From assembly GCF_026283925.1 (NCBI RefSeq), contig NZ_JAPDPF010000002.1, positions 650,331 through 714,330 on the forward strand: 64,000 bases of DNA. The letters run 5' to 3'. Source of the stretch: Dyella halodurans (GTDB taxonomy: Bacteria > Pseudomonadota > Gammaproteobacteria > Xanthomonadales > Rhodanobacteraceae). The notes beneath the pieces were generated by a model. That model had not been told where the DNA came from and made no database searches. It saw only the letters and a program-made list of their open reading frames with translations. A program made the position numbers and the translations under genes. Numbering within the stretch: the stretch's first letter is position 1; each line of letters opens with the position of its first letter. Shown piece after piece: positions 33,396 to 42,080 of the stretch.

Positions 33396-34385
33396 TCAAG
33401 AACGAATGAAGGTCAGCAGATCTTGGTTGACCTGGTCCTGATGGGTAGCAGTGAGACCATGCGGTGCACCCGGATAGACCTTGAGCGTCGCGTGCTTCAC
33501 GATCTTGGCTGAAAGCCTGCCCGCGTCATCAATCGGTACGATTTGATCATCATCGCCGTGAATGACGAGTGTGGGCACCTCGACCTTCTTGAGATCGGAC
33601 GTGTAGTCCACCTCGGAGAACTGCTTGATGCATTCGTACTGGCCCTTCAGGCCACCGATCATGCCCTGCAGCCAGAACGAATCGCGCATACCCTGGGAAA
33701 CCTTCGCGCCCGCGCGGTTGGCACCATAGAACGGCGAGGAGAGATCCTTGTAGAACTGCGAACGGTCGGCCAGCACATTCCTGCGGATGTCGTCAAACAC
33801 GCTGATCGGAAGGCCGCCGGGATTGTTTTCGCTCTTGACCATGATCGGCGGCACCGCGCCAATCAGCACCAGCTTGGCCACGCGCGCGTTGCCGTGCCGA
33901 CCGATGTAATGGGCCACTTCGCCACCACCCGTGGAATGGCCAACCAGCACGACGTTCTTCAGATCCAGCTTTTCGATCAGCGTGGCGAGATCGTCGGCAT
34001 AGGTATCCATGTCATTGCCCTGAGAGGGCTGACCCGAACGTCCGTGGCCGCGACGGTCATGTGCGATCGTGCGATAGCCGTGGGAGCTTAGGAACACCAT
34101 CTGCGCATCCCAGGCATCCGCGGTCAGCGGCCAGCCATGCGAAAACACGACGGGCTGACCCTGTCCCCAGTCCTTGTAGAAAATCTCTGTGCCATCTTTC
34201 GTGATGATCGTGCTCATGGAGGATTGCCCGTGATGGGGGTTGGTGGGAGCGTTTGCTGCAAACGCGCGAGGAGCTGTTGCGAGACCTGCGATCGGTAATG
34301 CCATGGCTACGGAAGCAGTCGCGACGCCGCTCAAAAAGCTGCGCCTCGGTTGGTTGACGTCGTGGTCCGGATCGTTGATCGACAT
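33396..34385 (-). CDS. Tat-exported alpha/beta hydrolase (non-haem chloroperoxidase-like)
   Basis: A 329-residue protein with a twin-arginine signal ([15 protein letters not shown] at 14-28, cleavage near APRAFAA), then an alpha/beta hydrolase of the cofactor-free haloperoxidase/esterase group. The oxyanion-hole segment is [14 protein letters not shown]. The nucleophile is Ser151 in [10 protein letters not shown], the acid lies in [12 protein letters not shown] and the histidine in [13 protein letters not shown]. Such enzymes act as esterases or lactonases and can make peracids from peroxide. A native haloperoxidase role is doubtful. Most relatives are cytoplasmic; Tat export is a notable variant. 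It is the first gene of the nine-gene leftward run. Confidence 0.88.
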   Translation of the reverse strand: MSINDPDHDVNQPRRSFLSGVATASVAMALPIAGLATAPRAFAANAPTNPHHGQSSMSTIITKDGTEIFYKDWGQGQPVVFSHGWPLTADAWDAQMVFLSSHGYRTIAHDRRGHGRSGQPSQGNDMDTYADDLATLIEKLDLKNVVLVGHSTGGGEVAHYIGRHGNARVAKLVLIGAVPPIMVKSENNPGGLPISVFDDIRRNVLADRSQFYKDLSSPFYGANRAGAKVSQGMRDSFWLQGMIGGLKGQYECIKQFSEVDYTSDLKKVEVPTLVIHGDDDQIVPIDDAGRLSAKIVKHATLKVYPGAPHGLTATHQDQVNQDLLTFIRS

Positions 34386-34729
34386 GTCGGCTCTCTTGAT
34401 GGGTCGTGTGCCGGTTTTACGGGTGCTGGGACGTGCAAGGAGTGAGGCGCATTGACGATGCGTCACCAGACCACCTCGCTACCACATGCGGGATGGATAG
34501 ATCGAAGCTTGTGCCTGGCGTGAACGTGCCCTCCATTCTTCCCAGATCGCGCCTGCTGCGAAGCCCTATCGCGGCAAATCTTGCATACCCGATCGGGTAA
34601 GACTGTCGATGGCAGGAGTGCGCCATGGAAGGCACCCGCCAGCACGTCGCACGTGCTGGATCGGGACCGTAGGCATGGGTTGGCCCGCGTCGGCCAGGAC
34701 GCCGTGCGACGCTCCGCAACTCGGGTGGA
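34386..34729. promoter_or_regulatory. Promoter region of the nine-gene stress run
   Basis: This 344-base gap between the haloperoxidase-like gene and the response-regulator gene contains no convincing gene. It holds the palindrome ACCCGATCGGGT at 34587-34598, about 200 bases upstream of the start codon, and AAGAGAG as ribosome-binding site near 34392. No confident -35/-10 boxes were identified. Confidence 0.5.
34587..34598. promoter_or_regulatory. Palindrome ACCCGATCGGGT, candidate response-regulator site 1
   Basis: A perfect 12-base palindrome upstream of the nine-gene run. Its ten-base core CCCGATCGGG, plus the following GT, recurs at 35472 in the intergenic region of the adjacent two-component pair. 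Shared placement makes it a candidate operator for the regulator at 34730. Confidence 0.5.
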
Positions 34730-35362
34730 TCAGGCGTCGAAGAAGCCGCGATCCCGTGCAAGCGTGACGGCGTGGGTCCGATCCATGGCGCCGAGCTTGG
34801 TCATGATGTTCTTGAGGCGAGCCTTCACTGTGTCCTCCGAAATGCAGAGAACATCGGCGATACGCTTGTTGGTATGTCCGGTGGCGACCAGGCGCAATAC
34901 GCTCAGCTCACGGTCACTGAGCATCTCTGACCAGGCGTGTGAAGCGATTTCACCGGCAACTTCCGATGCCACTACCCGCTTGCCGCTCATCACGGAACGG
35001 ATAGCAGTGAGAATCTCTTCCCGTGTCGCCGTCTTGAGCAGGTAGGCGCAGGCGCCAAACGTGAGCGCACGCTTCACGCGGGCATCGCCCGGGTACGATG
35101 TAAGCACGATGATGCGTGCCGCCGGAAATTCGCCACAAATCGTGGCAATCGCCTGCAGCCCATCCACCCCAGGCATTTGCAGGTCGATCAAGGCCACGTC
35201 CGGCAGCAGCTCGCGGAACCGGACAATGGCTTCCGCCCCATCGGCGGCCTGTCCCACCACCAACATATCCGGCCCGGTTTCGATGGCGGCCGCAATCCCG
35301 TCCCGCATCACGGGGTGATCGTCGGCAATCAGCACCCGGACGCGTTCCGTGCCACCTGTCAC
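34730..35362 (-). CDS. NarL/LuxR-type response regulator
   Basis: A 210-residue two-component response regulator. The receiver domain (about 8-125) has the acidic pair in VLIADDHPVMRDG, phospho-acceptor Asp60 in VALIDLQMPGVDG, the threonine in VLTSYPG and the lysine in LLKTATREE. The C-terminal LuxR/GerE helix-turn-helix (about 150-207) reads SDRELSVLRLVATGHTNKRIADVLCIS followed by VKARLKNIMTKLG. It is divergent from the sensor kinase at 35600, its likely partner, and lies next to the nine-gene run it may control. A start at the second codon block is possible but not needed. Confidence 0.93.
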   Translation of the reverse strand: MTGGTERVRVLIADDHPVMRDGIAAAIETGPDMLVVGQAADGAEAIVRFRELLPDVALIDLQMPGVDGLQAIATICGEFPAARIIVLTSYPGDARVKRALTFGACAYLLKTATREEILTAIRSVMSGKRVVASEVAGEIASHAWSEMLSDRELSVLRLVATGHTNKRIADVLCISEDTVKARLKNIMTKLGAMDRTHAVTLARDRGFFDA

Positions 35363-35471
35363 GATGTCTTCTCCCGGTACATGCCTGATCTCGCCCCATC
35401 GGCGAACACTTCACCGTTCAGCGCGCGGGCCATCGGCGCGACTATCCGTCCCCCGCCCGCGCCGTTCAATG

Positions 35472-35481
35472 CCCGATCGGG
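35472..35481. promoter_or_regulatory. Palindrome CCCGATCGGG, candidate response-regulator site 2
   Basis: A perfect 10-base palindrome within the 237-base gap between the divergent regulator and kinase genes. The same core occurs at 34587-34598 before the nine-gene run. This suggests autoregulation together with control of the neighbouring genes. Confidence 0.5.
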
Positions 35482-35599
35482 TGATTCTTTGTTCGCGGAA
35501 TGTGACCTGTCGGTGCCACGCCACCAGCGATATGCTGCCACGCGCAGAGACCGGCGTCTTGGACGACGTCGGCGATTCCACGGCGAGGGCAGCGTTTCC

Positions 35600-38500
35600 A
35601 TGATATTCGAACGGCTTCGAAGGATCTGGAGAGTCACCAGGGTTCCGATCATCGCGTGCCTGCTCGCCTGCGCCTGCACCTGCGCGACAGCAACAGGAGC
35701 GGACGCCCCGGGATTCCGCCGCAAACTCTGGACCTCGGAGGCGGGAACCCCGGCCGATATCTGGGCGCTGGCACAGGGCCGGGATGGCTATCTGTGGCTG
35801 GGGACCGGCAATGGGCTGTATCGCTTCGACGGCGTGCGCTTCGAGCGCTTCGAGCCGCCCGCGCAAGAGCGATTCCGCTCCAACAACATCACTGCGCTGA
35901 CCATGCTGCCTGACGGCTCGCTCTGGATCGGCTTCTACTACGGCGGCGCGAGCGTGCTGCGCAAGGGGCAGGTGCAACATTACGCCGCGGGCGATTCCTT
36001 TCCCAGCGGCATGGTGCTCACCTTCGGGCAGACCCAGGATGGCGCCGTGTGGGCTGCGGCCGAAGGCGGCCTGGCGCGGTTCGATGGACACCGATGGCAA
36101 CGCGTCGGTGCGGACTGGGGCTTTCCCTCCAGGCGCGCCGATTGGCTGATCGTGGGTCACGATGGCACCTTGTGGGTGACCACCGGCGAGCAACTGGTCT
36201 TCCTTCGCCAGGGATCGCATCGGTTCGAGAGCACCGACCAGGGTGTTGCCAAGTACGCCATCGTCGCGCAGGCACCCGACGGCATGCTGTGGGTTTCGGA
36301 TCATTCGCACGGCACCCGCGCCTTGCCCGGACTGTCCGCCGACCATCCACGCGTGGACCATGGCGCCACCCTGGCAGCGACGGAGTTCGCCGACTCCCAT
36401 CGCCTGCTGTTCGACAGCTACGGGAATCTATGGGGTACCAACGCAGATGCCGGAGGCATCTATCGCGTGGCCGCGATCGGCCGGCTCTCCCACGGCATGC
36501 CGCTCAAACCGACCGATGTCACGGAAAGAATCGATCGCAACAACGGTCTTGTCTCCGATCGTGCCGTCCCCCTTCTGCAGGACGCCGAAGGCACGATCTG
36601 GGCGGGCACGAATATGGGCCTGGCGAGTTTCCACCGGAACAGTTTTAGCGTCCCGTCCCTGATCACGTTGGGCACCGCTTCCGATTACGCCATGGCGATG
36701 GACGCTCATGGCGTCGTGTGGACCGTCAATGGCGGAACCTTGTTACGTACGGATGGCAATGAGAGCGAAGTCATCCGCAGCGACCTTCCTGACGTCGGTG
36801 CTTCCCAATTCAGCGGCAACGGTGATCTGTGGTTCGTCGGAAGAAACCGGCTCCTGTTTCTGCACGACAAGACACTCGGCACGATACCGTTGCCATTACC
36901 GCCGACCACAACCAAGGTCGAGGCTTTCGCCATCGACGCGGAAGGTGAGCCATGGATTTCCCTGGACGAACACGGCCTGTATCACCGGCACGATGGCCAG
37001 TGGACGTCGGTTAAACCGGTCGATTCATTGGCCACCTCGACGCCAACGGCACTCGCTACCGACACGGCCGGTCGCCTGTGGATCGGCTACCCCGACAATC
37101 GACTGGCCGTGTTCGACGGCCACGCGGCGCGAGTCTTCACCGCGAATGACGGCCTCCGCGTGGGTAACATCACGATGATCAACGCGGTCGGCAAGGACGT
37201 GCTGATTGGCGGTGAACTTGGGTTGGCGCGACTGCGCGCGGACCGCATCGAATCCATGGTCATCGGCGACGACGTCTTCAGCGGCATCACCGGCATCGCC
37301 GAGACACCGACAGGCGACCTCTGGCTCAACGCCAGCAAGGGCGTCGTGCGCGTGGACGCCGCCGAAGTATCCGCAAGCTTCGAGCAAGCTGGCCACCATC
37401 CTGGCTATCGTCTGTTCGACTATCGGGACGGCTTGCCCGGCATCGCCGTCCAGGCCGCCATGGTGCCGTCGGCCCTGGTCGACGGCATGCATCGCCTCTG
37501 GTTCCTGACCAACCAGGGGCCGGCATGGATTGACCCGCAAGACCTGCGCACCAATACCCTGCCACCGCCCGTAGCCATCCTTGGACTTCAGGCCGACGGC
37601 AGGCGATACGCGGTGAACGCAGCGCCACGTCTTCCCAAAGGCACCGACAATCTGCAACTGGAATACACCGCTGCCAGTCTTGCCATTCCCGATCGCGTAC
37701 GTTTTCGCTACAAGCTCGACGGTGTCGACACAAACTGGCAGGACGCGGGCAATCGTCGCGTGGCTTACTACTCCAACCTCGCGCCAGGTCGATACCGCTT
37801 TCACGTCATGGCCGCCAATGACGATGGCATCTGGAACACGCAAGGCGCCGAAGCCGGCTTCACCATCGCGCCCTGGTTCTTCCAGACCCCATGGTTCTAT
37901 GCGCTGTGCCTGCTCGCCGGCATGGGCCTCCTGGCAGGATTCTTTGCCTGGCGAACCCGTCTCGCGGCAGCGCGCGTGCACCTGAAATTGACTGAACGCA
38001 TGAGCGAGCGCGAACGCATCGCGCGCGACATCCACGACACCTTGCTGCAGGGCGTGCAGGGGTTGTTGCTGCGCCTGCAGGCCGTTCTTGCAAGCCTGGC
38101 ACCCGAAGACAAGCGCAGCCACGTACTCAAGGCAGCCATTGGTCAGGCCCGTGACATGGTGATCGAGGGACGCGGCAAGATCATCGACCTGCGCGGCGAT
38201 GGTCCGCAGTACACCGAGCTGGTGCAGTCGATCCTCGCGGTCGGCGAAGATCTCGCCTCGTTGTATCCATCGACCCGCTTCCACCTGACGACCGAAGGCG
38301 AGCCGCGCGCCATCCTTCCCAATGCATTCGATGAAATTATCGATATCGTCCGGGAAGGTATTCGAAATGCGTTCGTGCATGGCGGCGGAACGCGCGTTGA
38401 CGTTCATGTGGCCTATGAAGTGCGTTCGCTGCGCGTCCAGGTGACTGACGACGGTGGCGGCATTGATGAAGCGATGATCCGGACCGCGTCGGAACTGGGC

Positions 38501-38671
38501 CACTGGGGCGTCGTCGGCATGCAGGAACGCACGGCAAGACTTGGCGGCCAGCTTAGCTTGCGGCGACGCCAACCCCACGGTACTGAACTGCGACTTTCCG
38601 TACCCTGCCGTGCGGCTTACCGCCCGGAGAAACGCAAATCCAAATGGCGTCGCCCTTCCGTGACGCCATGA
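35600..38671 (+). CDS. Hybrid-type propeller sensor histidine kinase (Reg_prop, Y_Y_Y, HisKA_3)
   Basis: A 1023-residue membrane sensor kinase. An N-terminal signal/anchor (about 10-33) is followed by a periplasmic beta-propeller of repeated two-component-regulator propeller units (for example DGYLWLGTGNGLYRFDG, DGSLWIGFYYGG, EGTIWAGTNMGL, AGRLWIGYPDN). A Y_Y_Y domain follows at about 684-747 (FRYKLDGVDTNWQDAG), then a transmembrane helix near 762-785. The cytoplasmic part has the dimerisation helix with phospho-acceptor His812 in ARDIHDTLLQG and a HATPase domain with DDGGGIDEA near residue 950. No receiver domain is fused. I start at ATG 35600 because the long upstream extension overlaps the divergent regulator. 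Propeller sensors often detect saccharides or aromatics; the ligand is unknown here. Confidence 0.9.
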   Translation: MIFERLRRIWRVTRVPIIACLLACACTCATATGADAPGFRRKLWTSEAGTPADIWALAQGRDGYLWLGTGNGLYRFDGVRFERFEPPAQERFRSNNITALTMLPDGSLWIGFYYGGASVLRKGQVQHYAAGDSFPSGMVLTFGQTQDGAVWAAAEGGLARFDGHRWQRVGADWGFPSRRADWLIVGHDGTLWVTTGEQLVFLRQGSHRFESTDQGVAKYAIVAQAPDGMLWVSDHSHGTRALPGLSADHPRVDHGATLAATEFADSHRLLFDSYGNLWGTNADAGGIYRVAAIGRLSHGMPLKPTDVTERIDRNNGLVSDRAVPLLQDAEGTIWAGTNMGLASFHRNSFSVPSLITLGTASDYAMAMDAHGVVWTVNGGTLLRTDGNESEVIRSDLPDVGASQFSGNGDLWFVGRNRLLFLHDKTLGTIPLPLPPTTTKVEAFAIDAEGEPWISLDEHGLYHRHDGQWTSVKPVDSLATSTPTALATDTAGRLWIGYPDNRLAVFDGHAARVFTANDGLRVGNITMINAVGKDVLIGGELGLARLRADRIESMVIGDDVFSGITGIAETPTGDLWLNASKGVVRVDAAEVSASFEQAGHHPGYRLFDYRDGLPGIAVQAAMVPSALVDGMHRLWFLTNQGPAWIDPQDLRTNTLPPPVAILGLQADGRRYAVNAAPRLPKGTDNLQLEYTAASLAIPDRVRFRYKLDGVDTNWQDAGNRRVAYYSNLAPGRYRFHVMAANDDGIWNTQGAEAGFTIAPWFFQTPWFYALCLLAGMGLLAGFFAWRTRLAAARVHLKLTERMSERERIARDIHDTLLQGVQGLLLRLQAVLASLAPEDKRSHVLKAAIGQARDMVIEGRGKIIDLRGDGPQYTELVQSILAVGEDLASLYPSTRFHLTTEGEPRAILPNAFDEIIDIVREGIRNAFVHGGGTRVDVHVAYEVRSLRVQVTDDGGGIDEAMIRTASELGHWGVVGMQERTARLGGQLSLRRRQPHGTELRLSVPCRAAYRPEKRKSKWRRPSVTP

Positions 38672-38720
38672 GCCATCGCACGACTCACGCGCATCACGGA
38701 AGAAACGGCGCCCGCCGAGG

Positions 38721-40850
38721 CTATTTCGCCTCTTTCTCCATCAACTTGTCGACCAGGTTGGCCGGCACTTCCTCGTAGTGGTCGAACTCCATGGTGAAGG
38801 TGCCGCGTCCACGCGTCGCCGAGCGCAGGAAGTTGATATAGCCGAACATCTCCGCCAGCGGCACGAAGCCCTGCACGAACGCCTGCGTGCCTTTCTGGCC
38901 CTGGTCGCTGACCGTGCCACGGCGCCGATTGATATCGCCAATGACGTCGCCGAGGTAGTCGGCCTCGGTCACCACTTCCAGCCGCATCACCGGCTCCAGC
39001 AACTTGGGCTTGCTCAGTCGCTGCGCTTCGCGGAAACACTGGCGGGAGGCGATTTCGAAGGCGAGCGCCGAGGAGTCGACATCATGGAACTTGCCGTCGA
39101 TCAGGCGGGCCTTGAAGTCCACCACCTCGTAGCCGGCGATCTGACCTTCGCGCGACTCCACCGTCACTGCATGCTCCACCGCGGGAATGTATTCGCGCGG
39201 CACGCGGCCACCGACGATTTCGTCGGCGAACACCACCCCACTACCCGACTCCAGCGGCTCGAACACCATGGTGACTTCGGCAAACTGCCCTGAACCACCC
39301 GACTGCTTCTTGTGGGTGTAGGTGTGCTCGACGCTGCGCCCGAACGCTTCGCGGAAGCTCACCTTGGGCTTGCCCATATTGGCATCGACACCGAGTTCGG
39401 TGCGCATGCGGTCGATGGTGACCTCGAGGTGCAACTCGCCCATGCCCTTGAGCACGGTCTCGCCCGTTTCCTTGTCCACTTCGAGTCGCAGCGAAGGATC
39501 GGCCTTGACCATCTTGTAGAGCGCGGTGGAAAGCTTGTCGACGTCGTTGCGGTGCTTGGGCTCGACCGACACGCTGATCACCGGGTCGGGGAAGCGCATG
39601 CGCTCGAGCAGGGCCGGATGCGCGGGATCGGAGAGCGAATCGCCCGTTTCGGTCTCTTTCATGGACACGAAGGCGCAGATGTCGCCCGCGCGCACCTCGT
39701 CGATCTCCTTGGTCGCATTGGCCTGTACTTCCACGATACGGCCCACGCGCTCCTTCTTGCCGCGCGTGACGTTGAGCAAGGTGTCGCCCTTCTTGATGAC
39801 GCCCGAATAGACGCGGCAGAAGGTCAGCGTGCCGAACTGATCGTTGATCACCTTGAACGCAAGGGCGCGCGCCGGCGCCTCGTCGACCACGCCCTGGTCG
39901 CCGATGACGTGGCCATCTTCGTCCACCATGGCAATGCCGCCGTTCTCGCCCGGATACGGCAGGTAGTCGATCACGCCGTCCAACAGCTGCTGCACGCCCT
40001 TGTTGCGATACGACGAGCCACAGAACACGGGTACCAGCTTGCCGGACACGCAGCCCTTGCGAATGCAGCGCTTCAGCGTGTCCTGGTCGAATTCGCCGGA
40101 TTCGATCAGCTTTTCGAAGGCCGCATCGTCCATCGCCAGTGCGCGCTCGAGCATTTCCTCGCGCAGCTTGGGCAAGTTGGCGACCCACTCCCGGTCCGCC
40201 ACCTCGGTGAGCGACACGCGGCCAGCGATCTCGGCCAGCGGCACGGTATCCCAGGGGCTGTCCTTGTCGTCGCCCTTCCAGATGTAGCCCACGCCGGCGA
40301 CCAGATCGGCCATGCCGACGAACTCGTCATGGCTGCCCAGCGGCACCTGGCACAGCAGCACATTGGCGCCCAGGCGCTCGCGAATGCCCTTCACGCAATG
40401 GGCAAAGCTGGCGCCGATGCGATCCATTTTGTTGATGTAACAGAGGCGCGGCACGTTGTACTGGTCGGCGAGACGCCAGTTGGTTTCGGTCTGCGGCTCG
40501 ACGCCGGCCACGCCGTCGAACACCACCACGGCACCGTCGAGCACACGCAGGCTTCGATTCACCTCGATGGTGAAGTCGACGTGCCCGGGCGTATCGATCA
40601 GGTTGATCTGGTGCCCCTTCCATTCGGTGGACACCGCCGCCGACTGGATGGTGATGCCGCGCTTGCGCTCCTGCTCCAGATAGTCCGTGGTCGTGGAGCC
40701 TTTGCCTTCCTTGGTATCGTGCACGTCGACAATCTGATGTTTCTTGCCGGTGTAATAGAGCACGCGCTCGGTCGTGGTCGTCTTGCCCGCATCGATATGC
40801 GCAATGATGCCGATGTTGCGATACAACGGAAGTGGTTTGTGTCGTGCCAT
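38721..40850 (-). CDS. fusA2: Second elongation factor G (EF-G2 type)
   Basis: A 709-residue translational GTPase with all EF-G blocks: P-loop [13 protein letters not shown], switch [25 protein letters not shown], and domains II to V ending in [21 protein letters not shown]. Compared with canonical proteobacterial FusA it has an altered stretch before switch I ([21 protein letters not shown]). It stands alone rather than in the str operon with rpsL, rpsG and tuf, which points to a secondary EF-G. Such paralogues serve in slow growth, stress or ribosome recycling in other bacteria; its role here is not determinable. Start ATG 40850 has GGAGCGGG seven bases upstream. Confidence 0.88.
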   Translation of the reverse strand: MARHKPLPLYRNIGIIAHIDAGKTTTTERVLYYTGKKHQIVDVHDTKEGKGSTTTDYLEQERKRGITIQSAAVSTEWKGHQINLIDTPGHVDFTIEVNRSLRVLDGAVVVFDGVAGVEPQTETNWRLADQYNVPRLCYINKMDRIGASFAHCVKGIRERLGANVLLCQVPLGSHDEFVGMADLVAGVGYIWKGDDKDSPWDTVPLAEIAGRVSLTEVADREWVANLPKLREEMLERALAMDDAAFEKLIESGEFDQDTLKRCIRKGCVSGKLVPVFCGSSYRNKGVQQLLDGVIDYLPYPGENGGIAMVDEDGHVIGDQGVVDEAPARALAFKVINDQFGTLTFCRVYSGVIKKGDTLLNVTRGKKERVGRIVEVQANATKEIDEVRAGDICAFVSMKETETGDSLSDPAHPALLERMRFPDPVISVSVEPKHRNDVDKLSTALYKMVKADPSLRLEVDKETGETVLKGMGELHLEVTIDRMRTELGVDANMGKPKVSFREAFGRSVEHTYTHKKQSGGSGQFAEVTMVFEPLESGSGVVFADEIVGGRVPREYIPAVEHAVTVESREGQIAGYEVVDFKARLIDGKFHDVDSSALAFEIASRQCFREAQRLSKPKLLEPVMRLEVVTEADYLGDVIGDINRRRGTVSDQGQKGTQAFVQGFVPLAEMFGYINFLRSATRGRGTFTMEFDHYEEVPANLVDKLMEKEAK

Positions 40851-41086
40851 GGGGTCCCGCTCCAAGATAACCGATGTCTAATACCAGACCGTCGTTTCCA
40901 AGTGACCGAGACTCGCTCTGGCCGCCCGTATATTGGGCCAATCGGGGCCGCCTCAATGCCCGTGAGGTCACATCTTCACCGAGCCCCAACGATCACTATG
41001 CGATAGCTAGCGTTTGCCAGGCGGCTTCCTTGCGCAGTTCGGAATCCGCTATGGGCGGTATCACTTTGCGCCTTCGGAGCATGACC

Positions 41087-41467
41087 ATGCCAGACCAGCA
41101 GTCCCCACTGAGTCGCGACTTCATCGAGCAGCAGCGCAAGCGCCTGGAGGCACTGCGTGCCCAGGTTCTCGGGGGCGAAGAAACGGCCACCGCATCGCGG
41201 CGAGCGTTCCAGGAAGTGCACGGCGACGAGGCTGGCGAATTCGAGGACGTGGCGCAGGATCTGGCGCAGGAGGAAGTCCGCCAGGCCCAGCACGACGTCG
41301 ATGATCGCCGCGTCAGCGATATCGAGCGGGCCCTGCAGAAGATTGCCGATGGGACCTATGGCCTCTCCGACATCAGCGGAAAACCCATTCCCAAGGCGCG
41401 CCTGGAAGCCACGCCCGAGGCCCTCCTCACCATCGAGGAAGAGCGCGGCCGCGAAGGGAACCGCTAG
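41087..41467 (+). CDS. DksA/TraR-like protein lacking zinc cysteines
   Basis: A 126-residue, highly charged protein with the DksA/TraR/YocK plan: an N-terminal helical hairpin (LSRDFIEQQRKRLEALRAQVL, then DLAQEEVRQAQHDVDDRRVSDIERALQKI) and a C-terminal block equivalent to the zinc finger. In the usual pattern YGxCxxCGxxIPxxRLxAxPxAxxCxxC all four cysteines are replaced: YGLSDISGKPIPKARLEATP, then EALLTIEEE. The four positions read Ser, Ser, Thr, Glu. The rest of the finger is well kept. Such proteins act at the RNA-polymerase secondary channel with or without ppGpp, but that role is inferred. Start ATG 41087 has GGAGC seven bases upstream; ATG 41081 is too close to it. Confidence 0.82.
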   Translation: MPDQQSPLSRDFIEQQRKRLEALRAQVLGGEETATASRRAFQEVHGDEAGEFEDVAQDLAQEEVRQAQHDVDDRRVSDIERALQKIADGTYGLSDISGKPIPKARLEATPEALLTIEEERGREGNR

Positions 41468-41555
41468 TCAGCGGGACGATACAAGACGGTGGCACTTGTG
41501 CCGGACACGCTCCGCCGCGATATGTGCTCCACGTCATCGCCGAGGAGAAGAGTCA

Positions 41556-42044
41556 GTGAGTGCCACTACACCGTTCGATCTGTCGCCCCCGGCCCCGCCT
41601 CTGTTCAACCAGCTGGCGGCGTCGCTCACCCAGGACGAACGCGACGTACTGCTGGAACATGGCACCGAATCGCCGTTCTGCGGCGTCCTGCTCACGGAAA
41701 AACGCCCGGGCCTGTATTGCTGTCGCCTGTGCGGGCTGCCGCTGTTCCTGGGTGGCACGAAGTTTGACAGTCGCACGGGCTGGCCCAGCTTTACCGCGCC
41801 GTTCAACGAGTTGCACCTCGCCTATGTGCGCGACGCCAGCTATGGCATGGTGCGCACGGAAATTCGCTGTGCCCGCTGCGGCAGCCATCAAGGCCACGTG
41901 TTCGACGACGGTCCGCCGCCGACCCATCAGCGCTACTGCATCAACTCGGTCTCGCTCGCCTTCGTCGCCGCCACCGATCCCTTGCCCGACAAGCTGGGAC
42001 GCGGCATGCCGGAAGGCGTCGTGTGGATGCCCGCGGCCACCTGA
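41556..42044 (+). CDS. msrB: Peptide-methionine (R)-S-oxide reductase MsrB
   Basis: MsrB reduces methionine-R-sulfoxide in oxidised proteins. The 162-residue product has the structural zinc site Cys56-x2-Cys59 (YCCRLCG) and Cys105-x2-Cys108 (IRCARCGSHQGHVF). The substrate-binding GTKFDSRTGWPSF and the catalytic Cys128 in HQRYCINSVSLAF are also present. Start is GTG 41556 with GAGGAGAAG upstream; the reading frame runs far upstream through the previous gene without meaning. It is 88 bases after the DksA-like gene and 36 bases before the thiolase gene on the same strand. Confidence 0.95.
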   Translation: MSATTPFDLSPPAPPLFNQLAASLTQDERDVLLEHGTESPFCGVLLTEKRPGLYCCRLCGLPLFLGGTKFDSRTGWPSFTAPFNELHLAYVRDASYGMVRTEIRCARCGSHQGHVFDDGPPPTHQRYCINSVSLAFVAATDPLPDKLGRGMPEGVVWMPAAT

Positions 42045-42080
42045 TCCCCACCCTGCTGTTTTTGCCCCAGGGACTAACCC

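Noticed and set aside
37025..38578. Open frame of 517 codons opposite the sensor kinase
   Set aside because: Antisense shadow of the kinase C-terminal half; the plus strand shows the histidine-kinase motifs.
39312..41006. Open frame of 564 codons opposite the EF-G gene
   Set aside because: Antisense shadow of a GTPase gene with all motifs intact; the opposite frame has no recognisable protein.
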